A program made the translations under genes and the position numbers. This document shows positions 1-8,691 of a stretch of 64,000 nucleotides of DNA, piece by piece. Under the pieces are notes generated by a model. That model saw only the letters and a list, made by a program, of their open reading frames with translations, was not told the origin of the DNA and ran no database searches. Source of the stretch: RGIG6375 sp964472725 (lineage in GTDB: Bacteria; Bacillota; Clostridia; Oscillospirales; Oscillospiraceae); the NCBI GenBank assembly GCA_964472725.1, contig CAYYLZ010000005.1, forward strand, positions 6,166 to 70,165, in the 5' to 3' direction. The first letter of the stretch is position 1; each line of letters begins with the position of its first letter.

Positions 1-281
1 TCCTCTTTGCGTCCGGTAAGTATCTTATGAACGTAGCTTTGGTGACCTACATCGAAGAGTATTCTATCCTTTGTTGGGTCAAACACGCGGTGCAGCGCCA
101 CCGTCAGTTCAACAACGCCCAAATTGGACGCAAGATGACCGCCGGTCTTTGATACGTTTTCAAGGAGGAACTTGCGTATATCAGCGCACAGCTCAGCAAG
201 CCGGCCTTTATCCAGCTTTTTTATATCGTTTGGCTGATTGATTTGTTGAAGTATATTATTCAAATGCGATACCTCTGCCAT
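1..281 (-). CDS. dxs: 1-deoxy-D-xylulose-5-phosphate synthase, N-terminal part (cut by window edge)
   Basis: The first 93 codons of DXS, the thiamine-diphosphate enzyme that condenses pyruvate with glyceraldehyde-3-phosphate at the start of the MEP isoprenoid pathway. The translation starts MAEVSHLNNILQQINQPNDI and continues through KTGGHLASNLGVVELTVALH and FDVGHQSYVHKILTGR, the signature N-terminal block of the family; the GHQ.Y.HK segment contributes to the active site. The ATG at 281 is the first in frame after a TAA at 290-288, but no clear Shine-Dalgarno sequence precedes it. The rest of the gene lies left of the window. Confidence 0.93.
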   Translation of the reverse strand, partial: MAEVSHLNNILQQINQPNDIKKLDKGRLAELCADIRKFLLENVSKTGGHLASNLGVVELTVALHRVFDPTKDRILFDVGHQSYVHKILTGRKE

Positions 282-350
282 TGGGCATTATACAAACGCT
301 GAAGATAAAACATTTAACTCCAGCCAATGAATATTCATTAAATCGTTTAT

Positions 351-379
351 ATTTTACCAAATATTCATTCATAATACAA
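351..379 (-). promoter_or_regulatory. candidate sigma-A promoter for dxs
   Basis: Reading the minus strand, TTGTAT (379-374), a 17-base spacer and TAAAAT (356-351) precede dxs by about 70 bases. The -35 box is weak, so this is tentative. AT-rich copies of AATATTCATT lie around it. Confidence 0.4.
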
Positions 380-400
380 GGCAAAAGCCTGCAATTATTT

Positions 401-429
401 TGATTATTCACGGATAACGTGAATAATCA
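401..429. repeat. 12-bp perfect inverted repeat
   Basis: TGATTATTCACG at 401-412 and CGTGAATAATCA at 418-429 form a perfect 12-bp inverted repeat with a 5-base spacer. It lies upstream of the dxs promoter candidate and downstream of the oxidoreductase terminator. No T-run follows it, so an operator is as likely as a second terminator stem. Confidence 0.5.
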
Positions 430-430
430 G

Positions 431-464
431 CAAAAAAAGAGTACTTTTTCAAGTACTCTTTTTC
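431..464 (-). terminator. Rho-independent terminator of the 470-2422 gene
   Basis: An 11-bp stem (AAAGAGTACTT / AAGTACTCTTT, 436-446 and 451-461) with a TTTC loop is followed on the minus strand by a run of T. It lies directly after the stop of the flavoprotein gene. Confidence 0.75.
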
Positions 465-469
465 CAATT

Positions 470-2422
470 TCAAATATCCAGTGCCGCGTGGTATCCGCGG
501 AATACTGCGTCGCGAATAAGACCGGGCTTAAGGCAGTCGCCTATCATCTGTACCTGTGGAGCTGTGCCGCGCAGTGCGTCGGTCTTTGCCTGGTCGGCTT
601 TCATGCCCACCGCAACAACGACAGTGTCAGCTTCTATGAAAACTTCATTCCCCGCCTTGTCAGTGCACAATATGCCGCGCTCCGTAATTTCCCTGCCGTG
701 AAGTCCGGTGCGAACATCAACTACCGCTTCAAGTTTTTTGAGCAGCATGGGTCTGTGGCGGGGATTGCCCTCGGCGGCGACAACATCTCCCATTTCTATA
801 ACCGTTACATCGTGTCCGCTTTCGGCATAGTGCAGGGCAAATTCGCAGCCGGCAAGACCGCCGCCCAGCACCGCAACACGTTTACCAATGTTCTTTGAAC
901 CGTCCTCATAGTCTGCGGCAAACACTACATTTTCGCCGTCTATTCCGGCAATATTGGGTACGATTGCTCCCGCTCCGATGGCAACTATCAGCACATCGGG
1001 GGCTATATCGGCAACCAGCTCAGGTGTGACCTCGGTATTCATTCTTACCTCTACGCCCGCAAGCTCCATACGGCGCGCCATGGTTTCAATGTACTTGGGG
1101 AACGCTGCCTTAAAGGGTACTGTCTCCTCACAGCGCAGCATGCCGCCCAGTTTGTCGGTCTTTTCGCAGAGAACGACCTCGTGTCCCCTTTTCGCCGCGG
1201 TAACCGCGCACTGCATTCCACCGGGGCCACCGCCTGCTATCAGCACCTTTTTGCTGCTTTCCGCAGGAGGAACAAAGCGGGTTTCATATTCTCTGCCAAT
1301 CACGGGATTGATAGCGCAGACTCGAGTCTGAGTAAGCATACGCTCGGCGTGGCACATGAAGCAGCGCAGACAGCGAAGAATCTCGTCAGCACGGTTCTCC
1401 TCCACCTTTCGGGGCAGCTCATGGTCAGCAAGAAGCGCTCTTGCCATACAAACTATATCAGCCTGCCCCGATGCGATGATATCCTCCATATGGTCAGGCT
1501 CGTTGAGGGCGCCAACCGTGGCAACCGGGATATGTACGTGCTTTTTTATCTCCGCAGCGTACTTCACGTTGCAGCCGGGTTCGGCAAACATGGGCGGGTG
1601 AGTTATTCCAAAATCAGGCTCGCCGCCTGCGGAAACGTGGAGTATATCCACCTTGTCTTCAATAAGCTTTGCAAACTCTATGGCGTCTGTAAGGGTCACT
1701 CCGCCCTCGGCAAGCTCCATAGCGCTGAAACGTACTTCTATGGGGAAATCACGTCCCACAGCTGCCCGCACGGCATCTATTATTTCAACTGCAAGACGCG
1801 CTCTGTTTTCAAGCTCACCACCGTACTCATCTGTACGCTTATTTGTATCCTTGGACAGGAACTGATGGATAAGCCAGCCGTGACCGGCGTGAAGCATCAG
1901 CATATCAAAACCTGCACGCTTCACAACAGCCGCACCCTTGGCGAATTTATCTATTGCCTCATTGATTCGAGCCTTATCCATCGCCTTTACCACCGTTCCG
2001 TCCGGCAGCACGGTATCTATAGACCCGTAACGGCAGTTCTCCCCTGCCTTGCGCTCGGAGAGCATTACGTCAAAGTCGGAGAGCATACCCGCATGATTAA
2101 GCTCTATGCTTGCCAGCGCGCCGTGACGCTTTATGGCTCTTGCCGCATTGGTAAGACCGGCAAGAACTCCCGGGTTGCAGAGATTTATAAGTCTCCCGTG
2201 GCTCTTTCCGTTAATATAGTCCACGCAGGCTTCACTGATAGTAACAACAGCCGCACCGCCCTTTGCCCGCAGTTCATAAAAAGCTATCGCACCCTCGGTG
2301 AGGCAACCGTCCTCCGTAAGATCCGGAAAACCCATTGGTGCGGAACACATTCGGTTGCGCAAGGTAAGCTTACCAATATGCAGCGGCGCGCAGAGATTGG
2401 GATATTCCTGCTTATAAGCCAT
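470..2422 (-). CDS. NADH:flavin oxidoreductase / 2,4-dienoyl-CoA reductase-type FMN/Fe-S/FAD protein
   Basis: A 650-residue member of the old-yellow-enzyme family in its long form: N-terminal FMN-binding TIM barrel (about 1-340), a 4Fe-4S cysteine cluster, and a C-terminal FAD/NAD(P) domain (about 380-650). Visible markers are LHAGHGWLIHQFLS followed by RTDEYGG in the barrel, the cluster CLRCFMC followed by a fourth Cys before AINP, and the dinucleotide motifs GGGPGGMQCA and GGGLAGCE. The family (FadH, enoate reductases, BaiCD/BaiH, TMADH) reduces activated C=C bonds or oxidises amines; the substrate cannot be read from sequence. The start at 2422 is chosen over an ATG at 2440 because AGGAG sits 8 bases upstream; the earlier ATG overlaps the rqcH stop. 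It is probably cotranscribed with rqcH. A paralog lies at 20102-22108. Confidence 0.88.
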   Translation of the reverse strand: MAYKQEYPNLCAPLHIGKLTLRNRMCSAPMGFPDLTEDGCLTEGAIAFYELRAKGGAAVVTISEACVDYINGKSHGRLINLCNPGVLAGLTNAARAIKRHGALASIELNHAGMLSDFDVMLSERKAGENCRYGSIDTVLPDGTVVKAMDKARINEAIDKFAKGAAVVKRAGFDMLMLHAGHGWLIHQFLSKDTNKRTDEYGGELENRARLAVEIIDAVRAAVGRDFPIEVRFSAMELAEGGVTLTDAIEFAKLIEDKVDILHVSAGGEPDFGITHPPMFAEPGCNVKYAAEIKKHVHIPVATVGALNEPDHMEDIIASGQADIVCMARALLADHELPRKVEENRADEILRCLRCFMCHAERMLTQTRVCAINPVIGREYETRFVPPAESSKKVLIAGGGPGGMQCAVTAAKRGHEVVLCEKTDKLGGMLRCEETVPFKAAFPKYIETMARRMELAGVEVRMNTEVTPELVADIAPDVLIVAIGAGAIVPNIAGIDGENVVFAADYEDGSKNIGKRVAVLGGGLAGCEFALHYAESGHDVTVIEMGDVVAAEGNPRHRPMLLKKLEAVVDVRTGLHGREITERGILCTDKAGNEVFIEADTVVVAVGMKADQAKTDALRGTAPQVQMIGDCLKPGLIRDAVFRGYHAALDI

Positions 2423-2436
2423 AGTTGTCGCTCCTG

Positions 2437-4182
2437 TCATACTTTCATTGCGTTTACACGTTCCTCGTCGGGAGTGACGAAAATCGTTTTGTAATCCGTG
2501 TAGATAACCATTCCGGGTTTAGCCCCGCCGGGTTTCTTCACGTATCTGACCTTGGTATAATCAACAGGCACCTTTGTGCCGCCACGTCCCTTGGAGTAAA
2601 AGGCGGCAATGCAGGCTGCGTCCTCAAGGGTCTCCGCGTCAGGCTCAGCACCCATTGTGGATATGATAACGTGAGCGCCGTGTGTCTTCTGGGTATGGAG
2701 CCAGGTATCGCCCCGGTATGCTTCTTTAAGGGTCAGCTTATCGTTCTGCAGATTATTGCGGCCGCAGTATATGCTCACGCCACTTCGGGACACAAAGTGC
2801 ATGGGTTTGGACTCCGGAGTTTTCATTTTTTTCTTGTTCTGCTCGCGGATATAGCCCGTTTCCGTCAGTTCCCGGCGGATATCCGATATATCCTTTATAC
2901 CATCCGCTCGAGCAAGCTCTTCAAGAACACTCTCGAAATACTCCAGCTCCTTTTCCGCATTGTCGATTTGCTCCGTCAGGTACTTTTCCGCATTCTTGGC
3001 TTTGGTATACTGCTTATAATATTTCGCCGCGTTCTGCTGAGGCGAAAGCTTGGGGTCGAGTGGTATTTCAATATCCTCGCAGGCTTCGGAATAGAAGTTC
3101 TGCGCAACAAGACTTTTAGCGCCGCGCTCCATGCGATAAAGATTGGCTTTGATAATATCTCCATATTCACGCAACTGCTCACGGTCAAAGGTTGCTTTCA
3201 GCTCTTCCATCTGCACGGCAAGCTTTCTCGCCGTTCTGTCACGCAGATTTTTAACAGTCTTCTGTATTGCCTGCCCGCGCTGTGCCACGTGGTCAAGGCG
3301 TTCCCGCTCCGTATAGAATTCATCAAGAAGCTGGGAGAAGCTTTCAAAGCTGCTTACCTTATACGCATTTTCATACTGCTTAACCCAGAAGCAATATATG
3401 TCGCGGGGCTTTTCGCCGTCGCTGAGCATACAGGGTGTAAAGCGGCTTTCGTTTACTGCCGCCGCAAATGCATTTTTTGCTGAAATCAGCGCCGCAGGGT
3501 CTATTTCCCCCACTTTGGCAGATACATTGCCGCAGGCAGCGTATACTATCTCTCTCGCACCGAGAGGCGATATACCGCAAAATGTGTCTATCAGCCATTT
3601 ATCCGCGCTGCGTTCCGCCGGCGCTTCGCTGAGCACCTCGACAAATTCGTCGTCGCTGCAGTACAAAAGCTCGGGCTTATCCGGCTTCGGCGGCAGATGA
3701 TAGAACATTCCCGGCAGAAGCTGGCGCTTTTCCGACATTTCCGCGTCTATCTTGCGGAAGCAGTCGATAATGCGGTCATTCTCGTCCGTGAGAATAAGAT
3801 TGGGGTGCTTGCCCAACATTTCGCACATAAGGTGACGTCTTACGGAAACACCCATTTCATCGTATGCACTCAGCTCGATATCCAGCATTCTTTCCGAGGA
3901 AGGCTGGGTAACAGACACGATTTTCGCACCTGTAAGATGCTTTCTGAGAAGCATGCAGAACATGGGCGGAGTCTGCGGATTTTCACGACTGATTCGGGTA
4001 AGGTGGACTCGCGCGCTGCCGCTGCCGGAGGATATAAGTAATTTATTGCTGCCACGCGCACCGCGAAGGCTGAGAATGAAAACGTCTTTTTCCGGCTGCT
4101 GTACCTTGTCTATCTTCATCTCAGCGATATCATTATTCAGTTCATAAGCCAAACCTGATATACAAACTGCGTCAAGCGGCAT
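2437..4182 (-). CDS. rqcH: Rqc2 homolog RqcH (NFACT family, ribosome-associated quality control)
   Basis: A 581-residue NFACT protein. In Bacillus, RqcH binds stalled 50S subunits and recruits Ala-tRNA to add C-terminal alanine tails that mark nascent chains for degradation. The sequence shows NFACT-N (from MPLDAVCISGLAYELNNDI), a central coiled-coil stretch rich in Glu/Lys (about 290-430), and the NFACT-R (DUF814) domain with GDTWLHTQKTHGAHVII near residue 490. Older annotations call it fibronectin-binding protein. GGAGGG lies 6 bases before the ATG. The start is only about 22 bases after a terminator-like hairpin following mrnC, with no room for a promoter, so expression probably relies on read-through. 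Confidence 0.92.
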   Translation of the reverse strand: MPLDAVCISGLAYELNNDIAEMKIDKVQQPEKDVFILSLRGARGSNKLLISSGSGSARVHLTRISRENPQTPPMFCMLLRKHLTGAKIVSVTQPSSERMLDIELSAYDEMGVSVRRHLMCEMLGKHPNLILTDENDRIIDCFRKIDAEMSEKRQLLPGMFYHLPPKPDKPELLYCSDDEFVEVLSEAPAERSADKWLIDTFCGISPLGAREIVYAACGNVSAKVGEIDPAALISAKNAFAAAVNESRFTPCMLSDGEKPRDIYCFWVKQYENAYKVSSFESFSQLLDEFYTERERLDHVAQRGQAIQKTVKNLRDRTARKLAVQMEELKATFDREQLREYGDIIKANLYRMERGAKSLVAQNFYSEACEDIEIPLDPKLSPQQNAAKYYKQYTKAKNAEKYLTEQIDNAEKELEYFESVLEELARADGIKDISDIRRELTETGYIREQNKKKMKTPESKPMHFVSRSGVSIYCGRNNLQNDKLTLKEAYRGDTWLHTQKTHGAHVIISTMGAEPDAETLEDAACIAAFYSKGRGGTKVPVDYTKVRYVKKPGGAKPGMVIYTDYKTIFVTPDEERVNAMKV

Positions 4183-4203
4183 TTGAGACCCTCCTATCCT
4201 ATT

Positions 4204-4233
4204 AAAGCCGGGAAACTATGATTTCCCGGCTTT
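4204..4233 (-). terminator. hairpin terminator or attenuator between mrnC and rqcH
   Basis: A perfect 12-bp inverted repeat AAAGCCGGGAAA / TTTCCCGGCTTT (4204-4215, 4222-4233) with a 6-base loop follows the mrnC stop. The T-run is short (TTT then AATAGG). Because rqcH starts right after it, it may act as a partial terminator. Confidence 0.65.
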
Positions 4234-4237
4234 ATAG

Positions 4238-4651
4238 TTAAGTTTCGATTATCTTAGTTGTAATGGCGGTGAACAGTTCGTTAATGCGGTCTTTATCGCC
4301 CTTGAGCCAAAGCCAGCCGAAAAGGGCTTCAAAGCCCGTAGCGGCATGGTAATCGGCAATGCTCATGTGCTTGGGCACCGAGTTTACGCGGGTATTTCTG
4401 CCTCGCTTATAAACGCGCTGTTCATCTTCTGTGAGCACCGGTTCAAGCAGCTTTATAAACTCCGCCTGAGCCTTGGCGTTTACGATCTGCACAGTATCCT
4501 TGTGCAGACTGCCGGAGGTCGCTTTTCCGCCGTTTGCCAACCAGGAGCGCACCATAAGTTCAAAAACGGCGTCGCCTACGTGAGCCAGCGCAAGACTGCT
4601 CAGCGAACCAAGCTGCTCGCTATCCATGTGCTGAGTAAAATAATCTGTCAA
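4238..4651 (-). CDS. mrnC: Mini-ribonuclease III
   Basis: A 137-residue protein made only of an RNase III catalytic domain, without a double-stranded-RNA-binding domain, as in Bacillus MrnC, which trims 23S rRNA precursor ends. LALAHVGDAVFELMVRSWL carries the acidic RNase III signature, and EALFGWLWLKGD near the C terminus is the second conserved block. Length matches the family. It starts just after the metY stop (3-base gap), so the two are probably translationally coupled. Confidence 0.93.
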   Translation of the reverse strand: MTDYFTQHMDSEQLGSLSSLALAHVGDAVFELMVRSWLANGGKATSGSLHKDTVQIVNAKAQAEFIKLLEPVLTEDEQRVYKRGRNTRVNSVPKHMSIADYHAATGFEALFGWLWLKGDKDRINELFTAITTKIIET

Positions 4652-4654
4652 TCC

Positions 4655-5932
4655 TCAACCCTCAAGCGCCTGCTTGATATCGGCAATGATATCATCGGCG
4701 TTCTCGATACCGACGCTGAGACGGATAAGGTCTGCAGTAACACCGGCCTCGATGAGTTCCTCATCGTTCATCTGTCTGTGGGTGGTGGTTGCAGGGTGCA
4801 GCACACAGGTACGGGCGTCGGCAACATGGGTTACTATAGCAGCCAGCTGCAGGCGGCTCATGAACTTGCTTGCGCCTTCCTTGCCGCCCTTGACGCCGAA
4901 AGAAATAACGCCGCAGGAACCGTTGGGCATATACTTCTGAGCCAGTTCGTAATACTTGTTGTCCTTAAGACCGCAGTAATTGATCCAGCTAACGTTGGGA
5001 TGGCCTGCAAGGAATTCAGCCACCTTCTGAGCGTTCTCACAATGTCTGGGCATACGTACATGGAGGCTTTCAAGTCCGAGATTGAGCATATAAGCGTTCA
5101 TGGGAGCCTGTCCGCAGCCGAAGTCACGCATAAGCTGAGCGGTTGCCTTGGTTACAAAGGCCTTCTCACGGCCGAACTTCTTGGTGTAAATAACTCCATG
5201 ATAGCTGTCGTCGGGAGTGGTAAGGCCGGGATACTTCTCCGCATGAGCGTCCCAATCAAACTTGCCACTGTCAACGATAACGCCGCCAACGGTACCGGCA
5301 TGACCGTCCATGTACTTGGTGGTGGAATGAGTAACGATGTCTGCGCCCCATTCGATGGGTCTGCAGTTTACTGGAGTTGCGAAGGTGTTATCAATAATGA
5401 GTGGTACGCCGTGGGCATGAGCAGCCTTGGCGAACATCTCGATATCCAGCACACAGAGAGAGGGATTGGAGATGGTCTCGCCGAATACCAGCTTGGTGTT
5501 TTCCTTGAACGCTGCGTTGAGTTCTTCCTCAGTGCAGTCGGGAGAAACGAAGGTAACCTCGATGCCCATCTTCTTCATGGTAACGGAAAGAAGGTTGAAG
5601 GTACCACCATAAATCTGGGAAGAGCTTACGATATGATCGCCGCAGTTACAAATATTGAACACCGCGAGGAAGTTTGCTGCCTGACCGGAGGAAGTAAGCA
5701 TAGCAGCGCAGCCACCCTCAAGGGCAGCTATCTTTGCAGCTACCATGTCACAGGTAGGATTCTGAAGACGGGAATAGAAATAGCCCTCAGCTTCAAGGTC
5801 AAAAAGCTTTCCCATTTCCTCGCCGGTTTCGTATTTGAAGGTGGTACTCTGGATAATAGGAATTACTCTGGGTTCACCGGACTTAGGGGTGTAACCGGCC
5901 TGAATGCAATTAGTTTCAATTTTGTAGCTCAT
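4655..5932 (-). CDS. metY: O-acetylhomoserine sulfhydrylase (PLP-dependent)
   Basis: A 425-residue Cys/Met metabolism PLP enzyme that makes homocysteine from O-acetylhomoserine and sulfide in the cytoplasm. The length is typical of MetY rather than the shorter cystathionine lyases or synthases. PLP-binding features are YSRLQNPT, TSSGQAANFLAVFN and the Schiff-base lysine in HSTTKYMDGH (about Lys206). AAGAAGG precedes the ATG by 8 bases. It lies 22 bases after the GerMN lipoprotein stop, with no promoter visible in the gap, so it may be the fifth gene of the comEA/RR/HK/GerMN transcription unit. It feeds the methionine/SAM branch that metK (16843-18030) completes. Confidence 0.93.
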   Translation of the reverse strand: MSYKIETNCIQAGYTPKSGEPRVIPIIQSTTFKYETGEEMGKLFDLEAEGYFYSRLQNPTCDMVAAKIAALEGGCAAMLTSSGQAANFLAVFNICNCGDHIVSSSQIYGGTFNLLSVTMKKMGIEVTFVSPDCTEEELNAAFKENTKLVFGETISNPSLCVLDIEMFAKAAHAHGVPLIIDNTFATPVNCRPIEWGADIVTHSTTKYMDGHAGTVGGVIVDSGKFDWDAHAEKYPGLTTPDDSYHGVIYTKKFGREKAFVTKATAQLMRDFGCGQAPMNAYMLNLGLESLHVRMPRHCENAQKVAEFLAGHPNVSWINYCGLKDNKYYELAQKYMPNGSCGVISFGVKGGKEGASKFMSRLQLAAIVTHVADARTCVLHPATTTHRQMNDEELIEAGVTADLIRLSVGIENADDIIADIKQALEG

Positions 5933-5954
5933 ATTGTTCGCCTTCTTTATAATT

Positions 5955-7256
5955 TTATTCTATGATCAAATCAATGTATTGCTCAATGTTTTCAAGGTAG
6001 CGTCGTCCCTCTACAGTTACCGTCACCTGACTTGCCGCGCCGCTGTCAATAACCGAAGCGGCTATTGCGCAGGAGGCCAAGGTTGCCACTCTTGATTCGC
6101 CTCCGCCAAAGAGCGCCGCTGTAAGATCTACGGCACATACACCGTTTACTGTTTCTATGCCGATAAGTTGCACAGCCGCGGGAACAACTCGCTCATAACC
6201 TCCGATGTCGTCGAGAGCAAGAACATATCTTACGATAATTTCCTCTACACTCAATTCGGGGTCTCTATCGATTATCACCGGCGTCTTTATCATTTTACCG
6301 GTGCCTTCATTGCCAAGATATACGGTTGCAAACAACTTTGACACTTCCTGAGGGTCGTATACGATATCCTCGAATGCGGTGAACGAGTCACTAATATCTA
6401 TATACTCATATCCCTCCGCCGCTTTTCCCTCCACAAGGAACATTACTTCATCTATATTGTCCAGTCCTACAAGGGAATTGACAATAGAGTATATTGTCAA
6501 TCGCTGCCCCGATGCTGTATCAGGTCTGTTATCGATAAATTCCTTCGAGAAATTTACGACACATACACCGTTTTTAAGTTCTGCTGAAAGCAACCTCGTA
6601 CCGGCAGGCACAGACGGCCGCAGTCCTTCTGCCTGCGTAGATTTGATAAGTTCTTCCACAACGTACTCTGCAAGCAACACATCCTGTCTTACAGTAAGAA
6701 TGCGATATTCCGTGCGAAGATAATAGTTGTTTGCGTCTGGAAAATACAGACATATTCTCTTTTCAAGTTCGTTGGTATCCGTATCTTCAATTATCATCAT
6801 GCGAGCGTCAAGCTTTTCGTCAACCAACTTCTCGTCCACATATATATTGAGATACTCCACCTCACTGATTCCGCACAGCGTAAGTGTCAAACAGCATTTT
6901 ATCGCCGATTTTTCCAGTTCTGTCAGCAGCAGATATGCCGGCGAAAGACTTACGTCAATAACGCTGCCCTCAAGTTCATAGGAATATATTCTAGTTCCCT
7001 TTACCAGTGCGGTTTCAAGTCCACTGTTTTCCGGCGGCTGACTGAGGTAATCCAGCGCATTGTTTATCATATCCTCATTTTCAGACAGGTAATAGTCAAA
7101 CGCTTCTATATAATCTCCGCCGTTTTCATAGGAACTGCTGTTGATATAATATACTGACAGCTTATCCTTGTCGGCATTATCGTTTTCTGCGGCGCAGGAA
7201 GCCAAGCCCAGTATTATTGCAGCAGTTATAAGGACGGCAAACAATTTTTTAAGCAT
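5955..7256 (-). CDS. lipoprotein with three GerMN-type repeats
   Basis: A 433-residue secreted lipoprotein. Residues 1-21 form a signal peptide ending in a lipobox (LASC), so it is probably anchored to the outer face of the membrane. The mature part reads as three GerMN-like modules of about 110 residues each (about 60-170, 180-300, 310-430). Each has a helical segment followed by G/NGVCVVNFS-like or NGVCAVDLT-like strands; the first is the most divergent. GerMN domains occur in spore germination protein GerM and in actinobacterial LpqB. The start overlaps the sensor kinase stop by 8 bases and has AAGGAGG upstream, so it is made together with the kinase and may modulate it. Confidence 0.8.
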   Translation of the reverse strand: MLKKLFAVLITAAIILGLASCAAENDNADKDKLSVYYINSSSYENGGDYIEAFDYYLSENEDMINNALDYLSQPPENSGLETALVKGTRIYSYELEGSVIDVSLSPAYLLLTELEKSAIKCCLTLTLCGISEVEYLNIYVDEKLVDEKLDARMMIIEDTDTNELEKRICLYFPDANNYYLRTEYRILTVRQDVLLAEYVVEELIKSTQAEGLRPSVPAGTRLLSAELKNGVCVVNFSKEFIDNRPDTASGQRLTIYSIVNSLVGLDNIDEVMFLVEGKAAEGYEYIDISDSFTAFEDIVYDPQEVSKLFATVYLGNEGTGKMIKTPVIIDRDPELSVEEIIVRYVLALDDIGGYERVVPAAVQLIGIETVNGVCAVDLTAALFGGGESRVATLASCAIAASVIDSGAASQVTVTVEGRRYLENIEQYIDLIIE

Positions 7257-8691
7257 TTTCCGCCTCCTTATACAACGGGAACACTACCACGAATCGGGTG
7301 CCGCCGTTTTCACGCTGGGACGCTTCGACGGTTCCTCCGTGCTTTTCCACTGTATCCTTAACAATGGAAAGGCCGAGACCGCTTCCGCCTACATCACTGT
7401 TTCTCGCTTTATCCACGCGATAGAAACGATCGAATATATGCGGCAGATCCTCCGCGGGTATTCCCACACCTGTATCGTCGATAATGAGGTTTACCTTTTC
7501 TTCTTTTGCGTAAAGGAACACTTTAACACTGCCTCCGACAATATTATACTTTATTGCATTTTCAACTATGTTGAAAACCACCTGATGTATATCGTCGGAA
7601 TTAGCCCATATTATACAATAATCCTCCAGCTGGCATCCCACATCAACAGATTTGTTATCAGCAAGGGTGCGCAGCATTTTCATGGAGTCGTTGATGACCT
7701 GAGCCACGTCGACCACAGATCGGCTTTCCTGGCGCTTTACATCAAGTCGTGTAAGCTCCAAAAGCTTCTCTGTTATACGGGTAAGGCGTTCCGCCTCCTG
7801 CCCGATATCCACTACAAACTCCCGCAGCAGCTCCGGCGGAATATTATCGTTCTGCACTATACTGTCAGAGAGCAGGCGTATACCTGCCAATGGAGTTTTA
7901 AGCTCGTGAGACGCATCGGACACAAAGCGCTGACGCAATTCTTCCGTCTTTTGCAGACGGTCAGTAAGGGCATTGAATTCCCGCGAAAGTTCATCCAGCT
8001 CATCGTTTCCCCTGACCGGTATCCGGCTTCCGTAATTTCCGCCCGCAACGCCTTTTATAGCACGAACTATCGACCTTAATCGTCCGTTCAGAAGTCCGGA
8101 AACGAGAAAGGCCAACAGAACAGAGGCAAGGAATACCGCGATGGATATTTTCCACAGGTTGCCGCGCAGCGCCATCACAAGCTCCGCCTCTTCGGCGGAA
8201 TACTCATATATGTACACCACGCCAAGGCTCTTCCCCCTATACATTATAGGCACGGACGCGCGACTCTTGGTGGCGTCCGAGGTAAACTCATAGGAAAAGG
8301 CAGTTTTGCCGTTCAAGGCAGAGAGTATTTCCGGCAACAGGGCGTACTTACCCACATTCCCGGAATTATCACCGCTGTCGTACAACACCATAGCGGAGGT
8401 ATCCGTAACGATGATGCGAGTAAGATCCATATCGCCGATAAGGTACATAACCTTCTCGACCTCGTCCGCACTCAGCGTTCCCAAGGGCGCAAGAGACGAC
8501 GCGATAACAGATTCCTGATTCTGCATCTCGCTTTTCTTGGACTCATAGAGCATAGTACGCATATTTACAACAGGGTAAATATTCGTCAGGATAAGACACG
8601 CCACTATTATCATAATATAGCCTACAGCGTACTTTAAAAGTACGCTGTTAAAGCTCGGCCATTTGAGCTTAGTCCTTAAAATAGTAGCCAA
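7249..8691 (-). CDS. membrane sensor histidine kinase (HAMP, HisKA, HATPase_c)
   Basis: A 480-residue two-component kinase partnered with the response regulator it overlaps. It has TM1 (about 20-40), an extracytoplasmic domain of about 135 residues, TM2 (about 180-203), a HAMP linker (204-255), the phospho-accepting His262 in SDASHELKTPL, an N box (HQVVFNIVENAIKYN) and G boxes (DDTGVGIP, GGSGLGLSIVK). The start is uncertain: the frame opens with TTG at 8691, 22 bases inside the regulator gene. The ATG at about 8662-8660, which has AAGGA upstream, is out of frame. The arrangement resembles PhoR/WalK-type envelope sensors. Confidence 0.9.
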   Translation of the reverse strand: MATILRTKLKWPSFNSVLLKYAVGYIMIIVACLILTNIYPVVNMRTMLYESKKSEMQNQESVIASSLAPLGTLSADEVEKVMYLIGDMDLTRIIVTDTSAMVLYDSGDNSGNVGKYALLPEILSALNGKTAFSYEFTSDATKSRASVPIMYRGKSLGVVYIYEYSAEEAELVMALRGNLWKISIAVFLASVLLAFLVSGLLNGRLRSIVRAIKGVAGGNYGSRIPVRGNDELDELSREFNALTDRLQKTEELRQRFVSDASHELKTPLAGIRLLSDSIVQNDNIPPELLREFVVDIGQEAERLTRITEKLLELTRLDVKRQESRSVVDVAQVINDSMKMLRTLADNKSVDVGCQLEDYCIIWANSDDIHQVVFNIVENAIKYNIVGGSVKVFLYAKEEKVNLIIDDTGVGIPAEDLPHIFDRFYRVDKARNSDVGGSGLGLSIVKDTVEKHGGTVEASQRENGGTRFVVVFPLYKEAENA

